64,000 bases of DNA from assembly GCA_007449985.2 (NCBI GenBank), contig VIIQ02000048.1:434001-498000 (forward strand). Direction: 5' to 3'. The position numbers and the translations under genes were made by a program. Under the pieces are notes generated by a model that saw only the letters and a program-made list of their open reading frames with translations, did not search any database and had not been told where the DNA came from. Source of the stretch: Desmodesmus armatus. Taxonomy: Eukaryota; Chlorophyta; Chlorophyceae; Sphaeropleales; Scenedesmaceae. Positions 45,938 through 57,086 of the stretch are shown here, one piece after another (position 1 is the first letter of the stretch; each line of letters opens with the position of its first letter).

Positions 45938-47043
45938 ATGAACATGGGCGGAGGTCAAGACTGGGATACAGTGGTCATCAGGAAGAAGAAGCCCACCAGT
46001 GCAACACTCAAGGATGAGTCTGCAGTGAACGCTGTAGGTGGCATGGCATGCCTGTAGGGGGCATGGTATGGCTGTTGCTGCTGCTGCACCCACCCACCCC
46101 AGGGGGCAGAGGCTGACCTGCTTCTTCATCTTTGCAGGCGCGTCGTGCTGGTGTGGGTGTTGAGACCGTGCAAAAGGGTAAGTAAGAGCAGATGTGCACG
46201 CCTTGCAGCTGCAATGGAGCTGCAACGCTTGATGGACGATGATGGTTCTCGTTCCTTGCTGCCCTCGCAGTTAAACACACGCAGACGGCGAGCGGGAAGG
46301 CAGCTCACAAGCTGGATGCAGAGACGGAGGATTTCCACCGTAAGTGTGTGCTTTGGACAGTAGGAACACGAACAGCAGCAGCAGGTCACCTCTGTGGCAG
46401 CCAAGTTGCATGGGCTGCTGGCAGACCCAGCTGTTTGCCAACATCCCACCTTATATGTCCTGCAGATGAGAAGGTGTCCACAGAGTTGAAGAAGCAGATC
46501 ACGCAAGCCAGGACAAACAAGAAGCTGACCCAGTCGCAGCTAGCACAGGTGAGGGGGTCCATGGGCAGGATCTGCAGTGAGCTGACAACAGCACACAGCC
46601 CATGAAGCTGCAGCAGTTTTAGTGCAGCAGTAGGTACAGGCTATCAGCAGACACCACTGCTGCAGAGGCTGAGTATATGCTTGCAACGGGGTTGACCAGT
46701 CGCCCATGCACCCTGTGCAAGTTGGGCAAGTGCCTAGGCCCCTGAGGGCATCAGAGTTAGTCTGGTATGTGCACACCCGCTGCAGCAGCAGTGCCTTTTT
46801 GGATACATGCACAGCGTCAGGTTGGTACTTGCGCCTGGTTGCGATGCTGCATAGTCATGCACTGGCTGATGCTGTTTTCTCTGCACCTGTTTGCTGTACT
46901 GCGTGCTGCTGCAGCTCATCAATGAGAAGCCACAAATCATCCAGGATTATGAGAGTGGCAAGGCCATTCCCAACCCACAAGTGCTCAGCAAGCTGTCACG
47001 TGTGTTGGGCGTGACCCTGCGCAAGAACCCCACTGCCAAGTAA
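45938..47043 (+). CDS. MBF1: Multiprotein bridging factor 1 (transcriptional coactivator)
   Basis: Five exons: 45938-46033, 46138-46177, 46271-46339, 46466-46548, 46915-47043; phases 0, 1, 1, 0; 138 residues, the usual length for MBF1. The N-terminal MBF1 domain starts [13 protein letters not shown] and runs through [28 protein letters not shown]. The C-terminal Cro/C1-type helix-turn-helix has the hallmark [35 protein letters not shown] and [11 protein letters not shown]1 bridges TATA-binding protein and bZIP or other activators and also acts in ribosome quality control in yeast. The first exon ATG is preceded by a purine-rich leader. Nothing odd in the gene. Confidence 0.95.
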
Positions 47044-49185
47044 AGCAGCAGCCAGCCATGCAGCACACAAGCAGCTGGCAGTGGGTCCATGCAGTGCACT
47101 GCTGCAGATGCAGGCAGTGCAATCCTGCAGATGCAGGCTTGACAGCAGTATGGCAGTGGCAGTTTCAGCGCGGCCGCTGTTCTTACTGGGTGGCTGCAAG
47201 GGGTAAGCTGTGGTGTTTACGGGCGCATGGGTCGTTGGTGGTCACCCGGGAGCCGGTATGGTGACTTGGGTGGCACCTCTTGTACATTGTAGCAGTGGGG
47301 TATTCCTCTGCTGGGCTTCTTTTCTGAGTGGCAGTTGCTGTGCCAGCAGCATGGGGTGTGATGAGCAAGCAATCGCGCTGCTTGTGAGAGGTTCACACCA
47401 TGCTGCACTGTGGCACAATCAGTCTCAAGTGTGTGAGGGCTGAGGGTTTGGACAGCGTGTCTGTAGGCAGTCACTCGCATGCTTCTGCTTCTGCATGTTG
47501 CCTCTGCTTCTGCATTTTGCCGTTGTGCTGATGCTCGCCACTTGCAACTCTACCTGCAGTGGCACCACTAGGCATGCAGCATGAAGCAGCCTCGTGTTGC
47601 TAGGGAATTTCTGTCCAGCAGCTGCCATGCATTCTGTGTGTGGGCTGTGTACCTTCTGGTACCAGTCTGGCTCAGCCCGTGGTGTTGGGTGTTGGCTTGC
47701 GTGCTCTCCTGTGCAGTTGCTTTGGTGTTGGTGTGGCAGGCTGCATGCGCAGCTTTGTGATCAGCACAGAGTGATCAGGATGCGCACAAGGGCTTGATGC
47801 ATCAGGATGCGCACAAGGGCTTGATGCATGTGATGGTGAGGTGCATTGGTGAGTTGGCCATGCAGTTGGCTTTCTTGATGGAGCTTGTAACATGGCTCAA
47901 GGTTGTGTCTGCCAGGTGCACAAGAGACTGGCTGCATTGGCAACTTGCATATATCGGCACAGTGGCAAAGGCATGCATCAGCAGGGGTGCAAATCGCCAA
48001 CATGATCATGTGTGCTGGTTGGAAGTAGGGCAGCAGCTTGAGTATGTTATGTGTGAGCCCGCAGGACAGCGGCCAATGGACGTCCACGTGGGTACATGGT
48101 TGTGCTTCTTCTCTTTGCTAGGGTTGGTGGTTGTATGTACTCCAAGCATGCGCATGATACATGTGATCCCTTTCACCAAGGCACACTTGACAAGCATGCG
48201 TCTTTACAATCCAGTAAGTGGTTGCATCAAACTAGGGCTCAATGCAGACCACAAACATATCAACACTCACAGACAGACACATCAGAGTATCACTCATGCC
48301 TGCCTTGCTTGTAGAAACAGCCGGGGCCAGGCTATTCAGACCAGCCAATGGCATCACTAGCTGCACAGAACAGAACAAGCCTCACTCCGGCTTAACCGGC
48401 AGTACATACCTCGCCCCACTGCAAGTTGCTGCAGCAATGCTGACCTTTTGGGGACATACAAGGAACTGTCAAAACACAGAAATCAGGCATCACTGAGTAT
48501 GCTAATTTGAGGGACCAGCACAGGCTTGCCCCACCCAGGACACAGCTGTGACCTGTCTCCACCATGCACCAGCCCAACAACACGTGAAAGCGGTGAGCAC
48601 AACAAACTCCCATCACACACTACAGTAGGCTGAGCACAGGCCCAGTATGGAGGCTGCAAGGTGCAGGAGTGCCTGTTGTCATCACTGAGTATGCTAATTT
48701 GAGGGACCAGCACAGGCTTGCCCCACCCAGGACACAGCTGTGACCTGTCTCCACCATGCACCAGCCCAACAACACGTGGAAGCGGTGAGCACAACAAACT
48801 CCCATCACACACTACAGTAGGCTGAGCACAGGCCCAGTATGGAGGCTGCAAGGTGCAGGAGTGCCTGTTGTAGCATGACTGGCTTGAAGCAAACGCTGCA
48901 CACCCCAGTCAATGTGAATCAATGGTTGTTGACCAAGGGGCATGCTGAACTTTCAATGCCATGTAGATGCCAACTGGTTGGCGGCATGCATGCGCTAGGG
49001 TAGCGATGCTGTCACACAGATGCACACAAGATGAGTAACAGCAGTAGGCTGGCCTGTCTGTATGCATCAGACACACATGTGACGAGCACACGGTCAGCCC
49101 GCCCTTCATAAAGACGAGCTGAAGGAAATCACAAAATACATTCTCAGCACGCTGCTGAAGCACTGCCATCCTGCAATTGCTGCAA
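47044..49185. other. Intergenic, convergent 3' ends
   Basis: Between MBF1 (plus) and the VPV-repeat gene (minus). Holds a 26-bp direct duplication near 47776-47830 and the 192-bp tandem repeat listed separately. No supported gene. Confidence 0.45.
48488..48871. repeat. 192-bp perfect-looking tandem duplication
   Basis: Units 48488-48679 and 48680-48871, both starting CATCACTGAGTATGCTAATT and ending GTGCCTGTTGT, differ at only one position I can see (GTGAAAGCGG against GTGGAAGCGG). Recent duplication. Confidence 0.95.
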
Positions 49186-52100
49186 TCACAAGCCCTTGCC
49201 GCCAAACTTGTGTCCATAGCTGCTGCCAGCTGCCACGTATGACATCTGGGGCTGGGCAGCGATGAATGTCGGCGTGGCGGCTGCTGCGTATGTAGGCTGC
49301 GCTGCGACCACCTGGGGTTGTGTGACATATTGCGGTTGGGCAGCAACGTATTGCGGTTGGGCAGCAACAAACTGGGGTTGTGCAGCAACAAACTGTGGCT
49401 GGGCGGCGACATATTGCGGCTGTGCAGCAACATACTGCGGCTGTGCGGCCACAAACTGGGGCTGAGCAGCCACGAAGCCTGGCAGGGGTGTGACAGGTGC
49501 TGGTATGGGCGGGAGGACCTGATGTGTGCATGGTGCGTCATGCCATGGATGTATCCGTGCATGGATGATGCCACATGAATGGGGCCATGGACGATGCAGG
49601 GGTGCCATGAATGGTGACGGGGGCCAGGTGCAGATGGGATGTCGTGCGTGGGGGTGCATGCGATGCAGGAGTGCAGAAAGGTGGGAGATGAATGATGTGA
49701 GAGAGAAGCTTGGCAGTATGCGTCAATGGCAATTGCACATTGGATCCTCCTGGATTGCTGGGCATGGACAGGTGCTGAATGGTGCTGAATGCGTGTGCAA
49801 AAGCTTAACGTAAAGCAAGCGCAGCACCAAATGTGTGCAGTCGGGGTCATAGTATGCTGCTGGTGCTGCTTCTGCTGCTGTTCTTTGCTGCCACATGGAC
49901 TGCTTCAAATCTAGAAGAGTGCGCAGCCAGCCAGCAGCCAGCTTACCGGTGTGGGGATGGGCACCTGTCAATTGGCAAGCAAGCAGCAAGGAGACACATA
50001 CAGCTATATGTCAGTTCCAGGCATGAGTGCAGCAGGTCTTGTCGCGCTGTGTCTGAGTCACACACAGTCCATGCAGCATGCATCAGTGTGCTGGCGCAAC
50101 CAGGCAAGTAAGGGATCCTTCATCCTGCTGGTTGATGTAGAATGCTGCTGCTGCAGCCTCTGTTTCTTTTGGCAAAGATAAGGGGGTGGACCCCCACCAG
50201 CTGGCCACACACACAACTACCGAAGCTGCCAGTGTAGCTTCTGTAAAGCAGCCTTGACCTTTACGGCTGCCCGGGACAGTCGGCTGGGTGATAGCAAGAG
50301 CCTAAGACAACCGAGTACCAGCAAGAGCCTAAGAAGCTTACCGGTGTTGGGTTTGGCACAGGGACCTGAAATGTGACAGAAGCAGAGAGACACACAAGTG
50401 CTTGTCAGTTTTGGGGAGATCAAGGACAGTGTAGTGCCTGTATGAGTTGTGTTGTGTCTTTAGCACATGGTGTGGCCACTGCCCACCACAAGCTGTGCGT
50501 TACTTTAGTACTGCCTTGCTTCCCATTTGCGCACTCCAAGCACTCTGTTGGCTTTGCTGCGGCGCATCAATGATATCTTGTCCGGGCTGCGCATGCAGTG
50601 TACGAGCGTCTTGTTAGGACTTACCGGCACGGGTACTGGGTTAGGCACCTTGATTGATAAGGCGGCAGCAGCAGCAACAAGCGGCAGTACACAACACAGC
50701 AGTCGGTCAGTTGATTGCCGCAGTTGGTAGGGTGAACGGGGCGTCGTCACTACATGCTTGACAATAGTCACAAAGGTCAAAGTAATTCTTGAAAGGCTAG
50801 TAAGTGACTACACAAGGCACTGTGGCCAATGTGGCGTGCCCGTCACCCCGGGGGGGCAACCCCGCTGACGGCACGCTTCTGTTACAAGCAGCAAAGCGTG
50901 TGCACACACATCAGGTTGTGCTTCTTATGGGCCTTGGGTGTGATGCCACTCTATTATACAGGGAGAGAGAGAAACAAATGCGTGTGGTGGCGTGCAAACA
51001 GTGTGCAAGGCAGCCGGCAGTGTCGGCTGCCTGCTGCAATCTTGCAAACTTTGTTTGCGGCAGCCAGTATGGGCCATGCCCCCCCCCCCCCGCCTCCCCT
51101 GGCTGCAACTGCCCATCAGTTTCTGCTGCCGCCGCTGCTGCTGCTGCTGCCGCTGCTGGTCGACTGGGCTGTTGCTGCTGCTGGGTGCTGATGCCACTGT
51201 GTGTGCCTGGGCTGCTGCTGCTGTCTCTGCCTTGCAGGCTGTAACATGCGCCCCGTCAATGCATGGCAAGTGCACTGAGAGCGCTCCTGCTTCCAGCAGC
51301 TGGAGGAGGGCTTGGTCTTGTGCACAGATTCCAAGTGCTGTGCTGATGCGTTTGATGCACCATGCAAGGCGCCCGATCGTGCACGCCATGTGTGCGGATG
51401 CACCATGCAGACTGTCTGTGCACGCCACACATGCATGGATGCTGTGCATGCAGTGGTGTGTGCGGTGCTCCTGGAAGCCCGGTGTGTGCTCCCTGGGTGC
51501 CGTGCCGTGCCGTGCCGTGCTGTGCTGTGCTTAGTGCAGCAAGGGACCTACTGGTCTGTCCACCATGACAGGAACGGCTTGCGGCACACCGAAAGGTACC
51601 TGGTGACAAGGGGGGCAGCAGGCATGGTGGCAGACTCGTCAGGCCTGCCATGTGTGGATGTGATTGTGGGTGCTGTTGTCAACACAGCAGCAGTGTGCTG
51701 TCTCACCACCAATGTTGGGGCCCCACTGCTGCTCACCAGTGCTCACAGACGAGGGAAAACATGCTGCACTCAGCATGTATGCTGCAACCAAACCATGGCA
51801 TCCCCGCACATAGCTGTACTGCAACCTTCGCCAGTTGCCGGATGCTCACCGGTACGTGTACAGGCCTCTCCACTATCCGCTCGACTGGTCGGTCGATCTC
51901 AATGGGAACTGGCACTGGCCTCTCCACAACATGGTTGACTGGCCTGGGAACCTTGAGGCAAAGGATTTGGTAGATGACATCCATGCCATCGGATGGCCAT
52001 TGCAGGGGTCAGAAGCGTGCACACGGGATAGGATGGTGCAGATGCCTCATGCACCGGGGCCCAACGTGAGTGCTGATGAAGGTGCTGCTGGCGGGTATGC

Positions 52101-55100
52101 CTTGAGGGTATGATACAGCCACTGCTATGCCGCATGGGGTGCCGGTGCGGCATGGATGAGACGCTGAGGTGCGGGCGCAGCTGTGAAAAGGACGTAGCGT
52201 GGGCGCCAAATGCACACACTGAGCTGCTGGTGCCAGCTGGCGGGTGTGTGTGACATCCATGCAGATAACTGACTGGCTTTGCCGGCTGTTGCGTGATGCC
52301 TCGCAGATGCAGGTGTGCATGCGCTGTGAACCAACTGTGTCGGATGCATTGGATGTAGACAGCGCTTGCACTGGTTCGTGCTCGTCTGTAGCGGTAGGTA
52401 GGTACTCACTGGGACTGGCACTGGCACTGGTACTGGCACATTCCTGTAAACAACACGGTCCACAGGCCTGCAGGATACACACACATGCACACACACACCA
52501 ATCCGTTGTTAGCCATTGGTTGCTTGTTGCATCTGCTACTGTCCATCCCAGCGTCAGACACACACAGTCACGCACTGGCAGACATGCGCCTCAAACGGCT
52601 TGCAACACTTCAAATGCACAGCAAATATGTTCAGCGCAGCTGAAGGCTCGGCTGCTTTTAACTTTTGACAACAGTAAACTCAGTCACAAGGTTGATGGCA
52701 AGGCGGGACATAAAAGTGTGTGTCATGCAGGCTGGTGTGTTGGTGTGTCGGGCATCTTGCTCCATTAGTCAACGGTTTAGTCAAGCAACACACCTGTCAA
52801 CAGGCACAGGGACTGGCACAGGGGGTCCTGGAACCTGATAGGCAATGGCAGGGCACAAGATGGCATTGGAAGATATGTCAGTACATGCGCATGAGAACAA
52901 GGGAAATCCAACAGACCACAGGGCCGCGGGAACCCTCAAGTGAAGGCTGTATCATGTGCTAATGTAACAGCCTCCAACTTGGGGTGCACAAACAAGCTCT
53001 GCGCACGAGGGTTCAAGGCCAGGACCCGAGTTCAAGCCCTTGCTGTAAGACATTACTGCTGCAGTGAGAGTGGTTGAGGTCTCAAGGTCAGGTCCAAGCC
53101 CTAACTTTGTGACACATTCTTGTATGCTTAGTGCTTGATTGCAACAGGCACCTATTTTGGATCAGGGTGGATGTACTCACCGGGGTTGGGACGGGGTTGG
53201 GCACTTGCACAGGTGGGCCAACCCTGTCCACGTACACAATCTTCTCCACAATCCTGATGACAGGCTTCTCAACTATCTTCTCAACAATTACTGGCTTGGG
53301 CACCTGTCAGCACAAGCAGAGGCAGCAACCACACTGGCACAACGTAAGGAATATGTGATGAACATGTGGCTTTGATACAGTGCAGCTGTGTGAGCTTAGG
53401 CAGTAGTGTGAAGTTATCATAACATGATGTAGGCAAACAATACAGTAGACACACTTCAATTACGCAGGGCAGGAGCTTGCACTCCTGAGCCTGAGCAATG
53501 ATACAGGATGGCTGAGAAATGACTGCGCGTGTGATGCCTCAGCAGTCAATGAAACCAACGCAGGTGGCATAGTAGAGACTGATACGGAACAGACAGCCGC
53601 TGAGTGGAACTCACAGGAATGGGTGGTCCTGGCACTGGAGGCCCGGGTACCGGGTGGGGTGTAGGCACAGGTACCTGCAGCATTGCAAAAGTGGACATGC
53701 AGCAGTCAGTCAACCAGAAACAATGCTGCTGTTGCACGTGGGTGCATTTTGACCACGGCACGGCAAGTGCCTTGGTAGCAGGCATGGGGCTGGGACACAC
53801 AGTGTGGAAGGGTAGCTCATGAGGCTTGCACAAGTATGGTGCATTCACTCGTGCTGTTGCTGAAGATGTTGCCGACCTGGGACAAGCCAGTCTTGGCAGC
53901 AAGGCACGAATGTCACCAAGCCCCACATCTGCAGGCTAGCCACAAACACAGTCACAATCAAGAATGACAAGAGCTCAAACCTCTCCCACACACCTTGACT
54001 TCTCTGATGACCTCCTTGATGACCTCCACTGGCTTCTCAACAACCCTCTCCGTGCACTGTACTTGCTGCTGCACTTGCTGCTGCACTTGCTGCTGCTGCT
54101 GCAGCTGTGGCGGCGGGGCCGGGGCGGCCTGGGGTCAATTATGCGCATGGCAGGGCCGGGCGCCAAGCAAGGCAATCGCGACGGTTCAACACGCTGCTGT
54201 GAATGCGCATGGGCGTATGCTTGCTTCGTGTGCCGCCTGGTGCTTGGGGCTGGAGGTGCCTCTTGCATGTGGATGCACATGTAGGTGCGGGCGTGGGTGC
54301 TGCTGTGCCAGGGTGGGTGCTGGCTGGGTGCCAGGTGCAGGCAGTGATGCAACCTCAGCCATTGCATGCTGGTGCGCGTGCAAGGGCAATGTGGGTTTGG
54401 GTGCTGCTGTGCCAGGGCGTGCACTGGATTAGCCGCATGCGCCAGGTGCATGGCAGGTGGATGCTGATGCAGCCTCAGCCTTTGAATGATGCTCGAGTGA
54501 TGGAGAGCCTCCAAGGATGAATAGATGGCGGTGGTGCAATGATGCAGCTGAATGGTGTGCGGTGCAATGGGGTGCGGTGAGGTGCTGCAACACACTCAGC
54601 GAGGCTCGCTGCCGCCTGCTGGGCCGCTGCCTGGGGCCTGTTCCATGCTGATGCAGCTGCAGGGTGTGCCATGTTTCTGCCACGAGCTGCTGCATCACAC
54701 TGCAGGCTGCTGCCTGGATGTCTGACTCAACTGGTGCAACTGCAATCCAGCCCAAATGTGGGCCGTGTGGCAGCTCAACTGCCCAATGGGTGCCTGCTGC
54801 AGCTGTGCCGGGTGCGACAGCAGGCTCAGGCACACATACTGCTGCCGGCAACGCTGGGCCATGCTGAGCTGGGTGGCGCCCTGGCGCCAGTCTCGCATTC
54901 TGGTGCTGGCAGCTGGCTCGCTGTTGCAAGGGGTGCTGTGTGGCACTGCTGCTGCTGTTGCTGCTGCTTGCACTGCTGCTGCTGCTGCTGTGAGGAGGGT
55001 CCTACAGTCAGGCAGCGTGCTGCTGCTGTGCGCCGTGGTGAGCAGAGGACTGCCAGCTGCTGCATTCTGGTCTGCAACATGCGGCCTGTGGCATGTGGCT

Positions 55101-56296
55101 GCAGCTGCTGGCTCCGGCTGGCTGTGCTGCCATGCAGGGTGCATGCCTACTGTACCATGCAAAACCCACCCCCTTATATCTAGCCCCTGACACTAGACCC
55201 AAGTCACAACCATTCTAGCCAGCCCAGCAGGTACTAGTGTGTGCCTAACCCACTCAACACCTCAGGAAAGGCTCCTGTTGACAATTACGCCCAAACCACT
55301 AAACCCAACCGAACCCCAGCGACCCACCCCATCCCAGGCCACCTCCCTCTGCAGACCTACCGGCACTTCTGTAGCCTTTGTGAGTGTGAGGCTCTTGCCC
55401 TTGCCTGCGATGGTGAGCGATTTGGTCTTGAGGGTGGTGGGCGGTGCAGGCGGCTCTTGTGCAGAAGGTGCAATGACGGTGGGTGGCTGTTGTGTGGGTG
55501 CAAGCTGGGGCATGGGTGCCATGACAACGGTGGGTTGTGCAGCCAAGATGGTCTGTGTGGCATATGTGTGGTGCCCTTTGTGCATCTTTTCAGCCAGTGA
55601 GTGCACCTTGCCCTGCACTGCGTCCTTGAACTTGCCTATGAAAAAGTCATGGCCGTTGCCATGCTTGAGGCCTCGGGCAGCTGCTGTGTGGACTGAGGGG
55701 GGCGCATCAGGATGACAGGTTGGTGCCGATGCAGGGTGCGGAGGGTGCAGGTGCGGTGCAGGAATGCAGTGCAGTGCGCATGGCAGGCGAGGTGCATGCA
55801 GGTGCAGGACAGTCAACACAGGAGGGTTAGCAGAGGCAGGAGATGGTGGCTGGAACACGGGTGGTGGTGACCAAGCAAGCAAGCAAGTCAGTACAGGCGA
55901 CGGTGAGGTGTGGCTGGGGTGGTGAGAAGAATTCGCTGCCACTGTACCACAGGAATGCTCAAAGCCCGCTAGTAACCCTGCATTACTGCTATGGTGATGA
56001 CATGATGTGAAGCCGCCCTGGGGTAGCAAACCATGCACAACCAAATGGGTGTGACTCTGCTGGCGATTATGGTAACTTTGCAGGTCTGAACATGTGTCAG
56101 GGAATTGCTGCAGCTGCTGCTGATCTTCCTGCACATGTGGCCATCTGCCCTGGGCAAGGCCAGCTGGTTCAGGCAGCTGTCGGCCCAAAAGCTGGACCAG
56201 GCCAAATGCCGCTCAGCTGTGAGGCTGTGCTTCCATACCTGCACTGGCTGTCAGCAGCAGCCCCAAGAGAAGGAGTGGTGTCTGTGAACGAGCCAT
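49186..56296 (-). CDS. Secreted modular VPVP/EKPV-repeat protein
   Basis: Twelve exons assembled by frame: 56239-56296, 55361-55692, 53994-54128, 53615-53674, 53181-53303, 52794-52834, 52410-52467, 51850-51951, 50625-50648, 50342-50365, 49947-49964, 49186-49518; 435 residues. Exon 1 is a signal peptide (MARSQTPLLLLGLLLTASA). Exon 2 encodes a basic N-domain (HDFFIGKFKDAVQGKVHSL). Then come a Gln-rich module, Pro-rich modules (VPVPTPHPVPGPP) and charged modules such as VEKIVEKPVIRIVEKIVYVD and VERPVPVPIEIDRPVERIVE, three microexons (VPNPVPVP, VPVPNPTP, VPIPTP), and a tail of seven VAAQPQ(Y/F) heptads ending KFGGKGL. The Val/Pro/charged repeats resemble those of alveolins and articulins, which are cytoskeletal, yet this protein has a signal peptide; a wall structural protein is the alternative. 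Phases match at every junction; further small exons may be missed. Intron 2 is about 1.2 kb. Confidence 0.78.
49327..49473 (-). repeat. Seven 21-bp coding repeats (VAAQPQ-Y/F)
   Basis: Tandem heptads VAAQPQF/Y in the last exon of the VPV gene; the aromatic residue alternates Phe/Tyr while the other six are invariant. A degenerate VTQPQ and IAAQPQ follow. Confidence 0.92.
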
Positions 56297-57086
56297 GGCA
56301 CCTGCACAAGCAGTCAATGGATGGGGTGGGTGAGGATCAGTACTGTGGACAGCCTGACATCCTTGAGAATGCAAGTCTGCCGGAGCAGAGCACAGTATGC
56401 TTGGTACTTGCAATTGCCATCAAGTGCAACAGCCTCGAACGCTGCAATACGCCATGGGATGCAATGACAGGGATGGGACCGAAACACCTCGGGCTAGTCC
56501 GAGCCAGCAAAAAAGCGAAAACCTGATGTCCACGCATTTGGAATGCGCAATGACAACTTGGGCTATGCTAACTTGGTGGCACGGTGTTGCACGAGAACTT
56601 TGTGGAGCTGCGGGTGACCCGCTGTTTCCTGCCTCCAAGAGATAGAAGTACCTTATGGGGATGATATTGTTGATTGTGGATGATGTGGGTCCTGGCAAAC
56701 CCGTAGTTGTGGACTGGGCGGATGCGGGGCTCGGCTGGTGACGATGGTCAGTGCACGGCCTGGATGCCTGGGAGAACAGCCGTCAGGTGGACGTATAGAG
56801 GGTTGATTGAGAGTGCCAATGACGATGAAGCCAGTTCACCATCGACAAGCGCTGGCCCAGTTTTGCAATTCCGGGTTTCTGACCAAACCCCAGCTGGCTG
56901 ACATCCGCACGATCATTTCACCTACGGCTGCATCTGAATCATTCCAAAAGCTATTGCTTATACACTTTCAAACGTTCGAGAAGGCCCCAGTACAGCCGGT
57001 ACAGCACTGATGCTTGCAACTGAGTGATCTGCTGGCGAAACGTCCCCCCCACGCACCGTTGATGTAGCACACAGCACGAATGCATC
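56297..57086. promoter_or_regulatory. Divergent intergenic region, VPV gene / SDR gene
   Basis: 790 bases between the start of the VPV-repeat gene (minus) and the dehydrogenase (plus); both promoters should be here. No coding sequence or named element is recognised. Confidence 0.45.

Noticed and set aside
54429..55190. Frames on both strands inside intron 2 of the VPV-repeat gene
   Set aside because: CTG/GCA-rich low-complexity sequence; none joins in phase with the flanking exons, which join each other perfectly.
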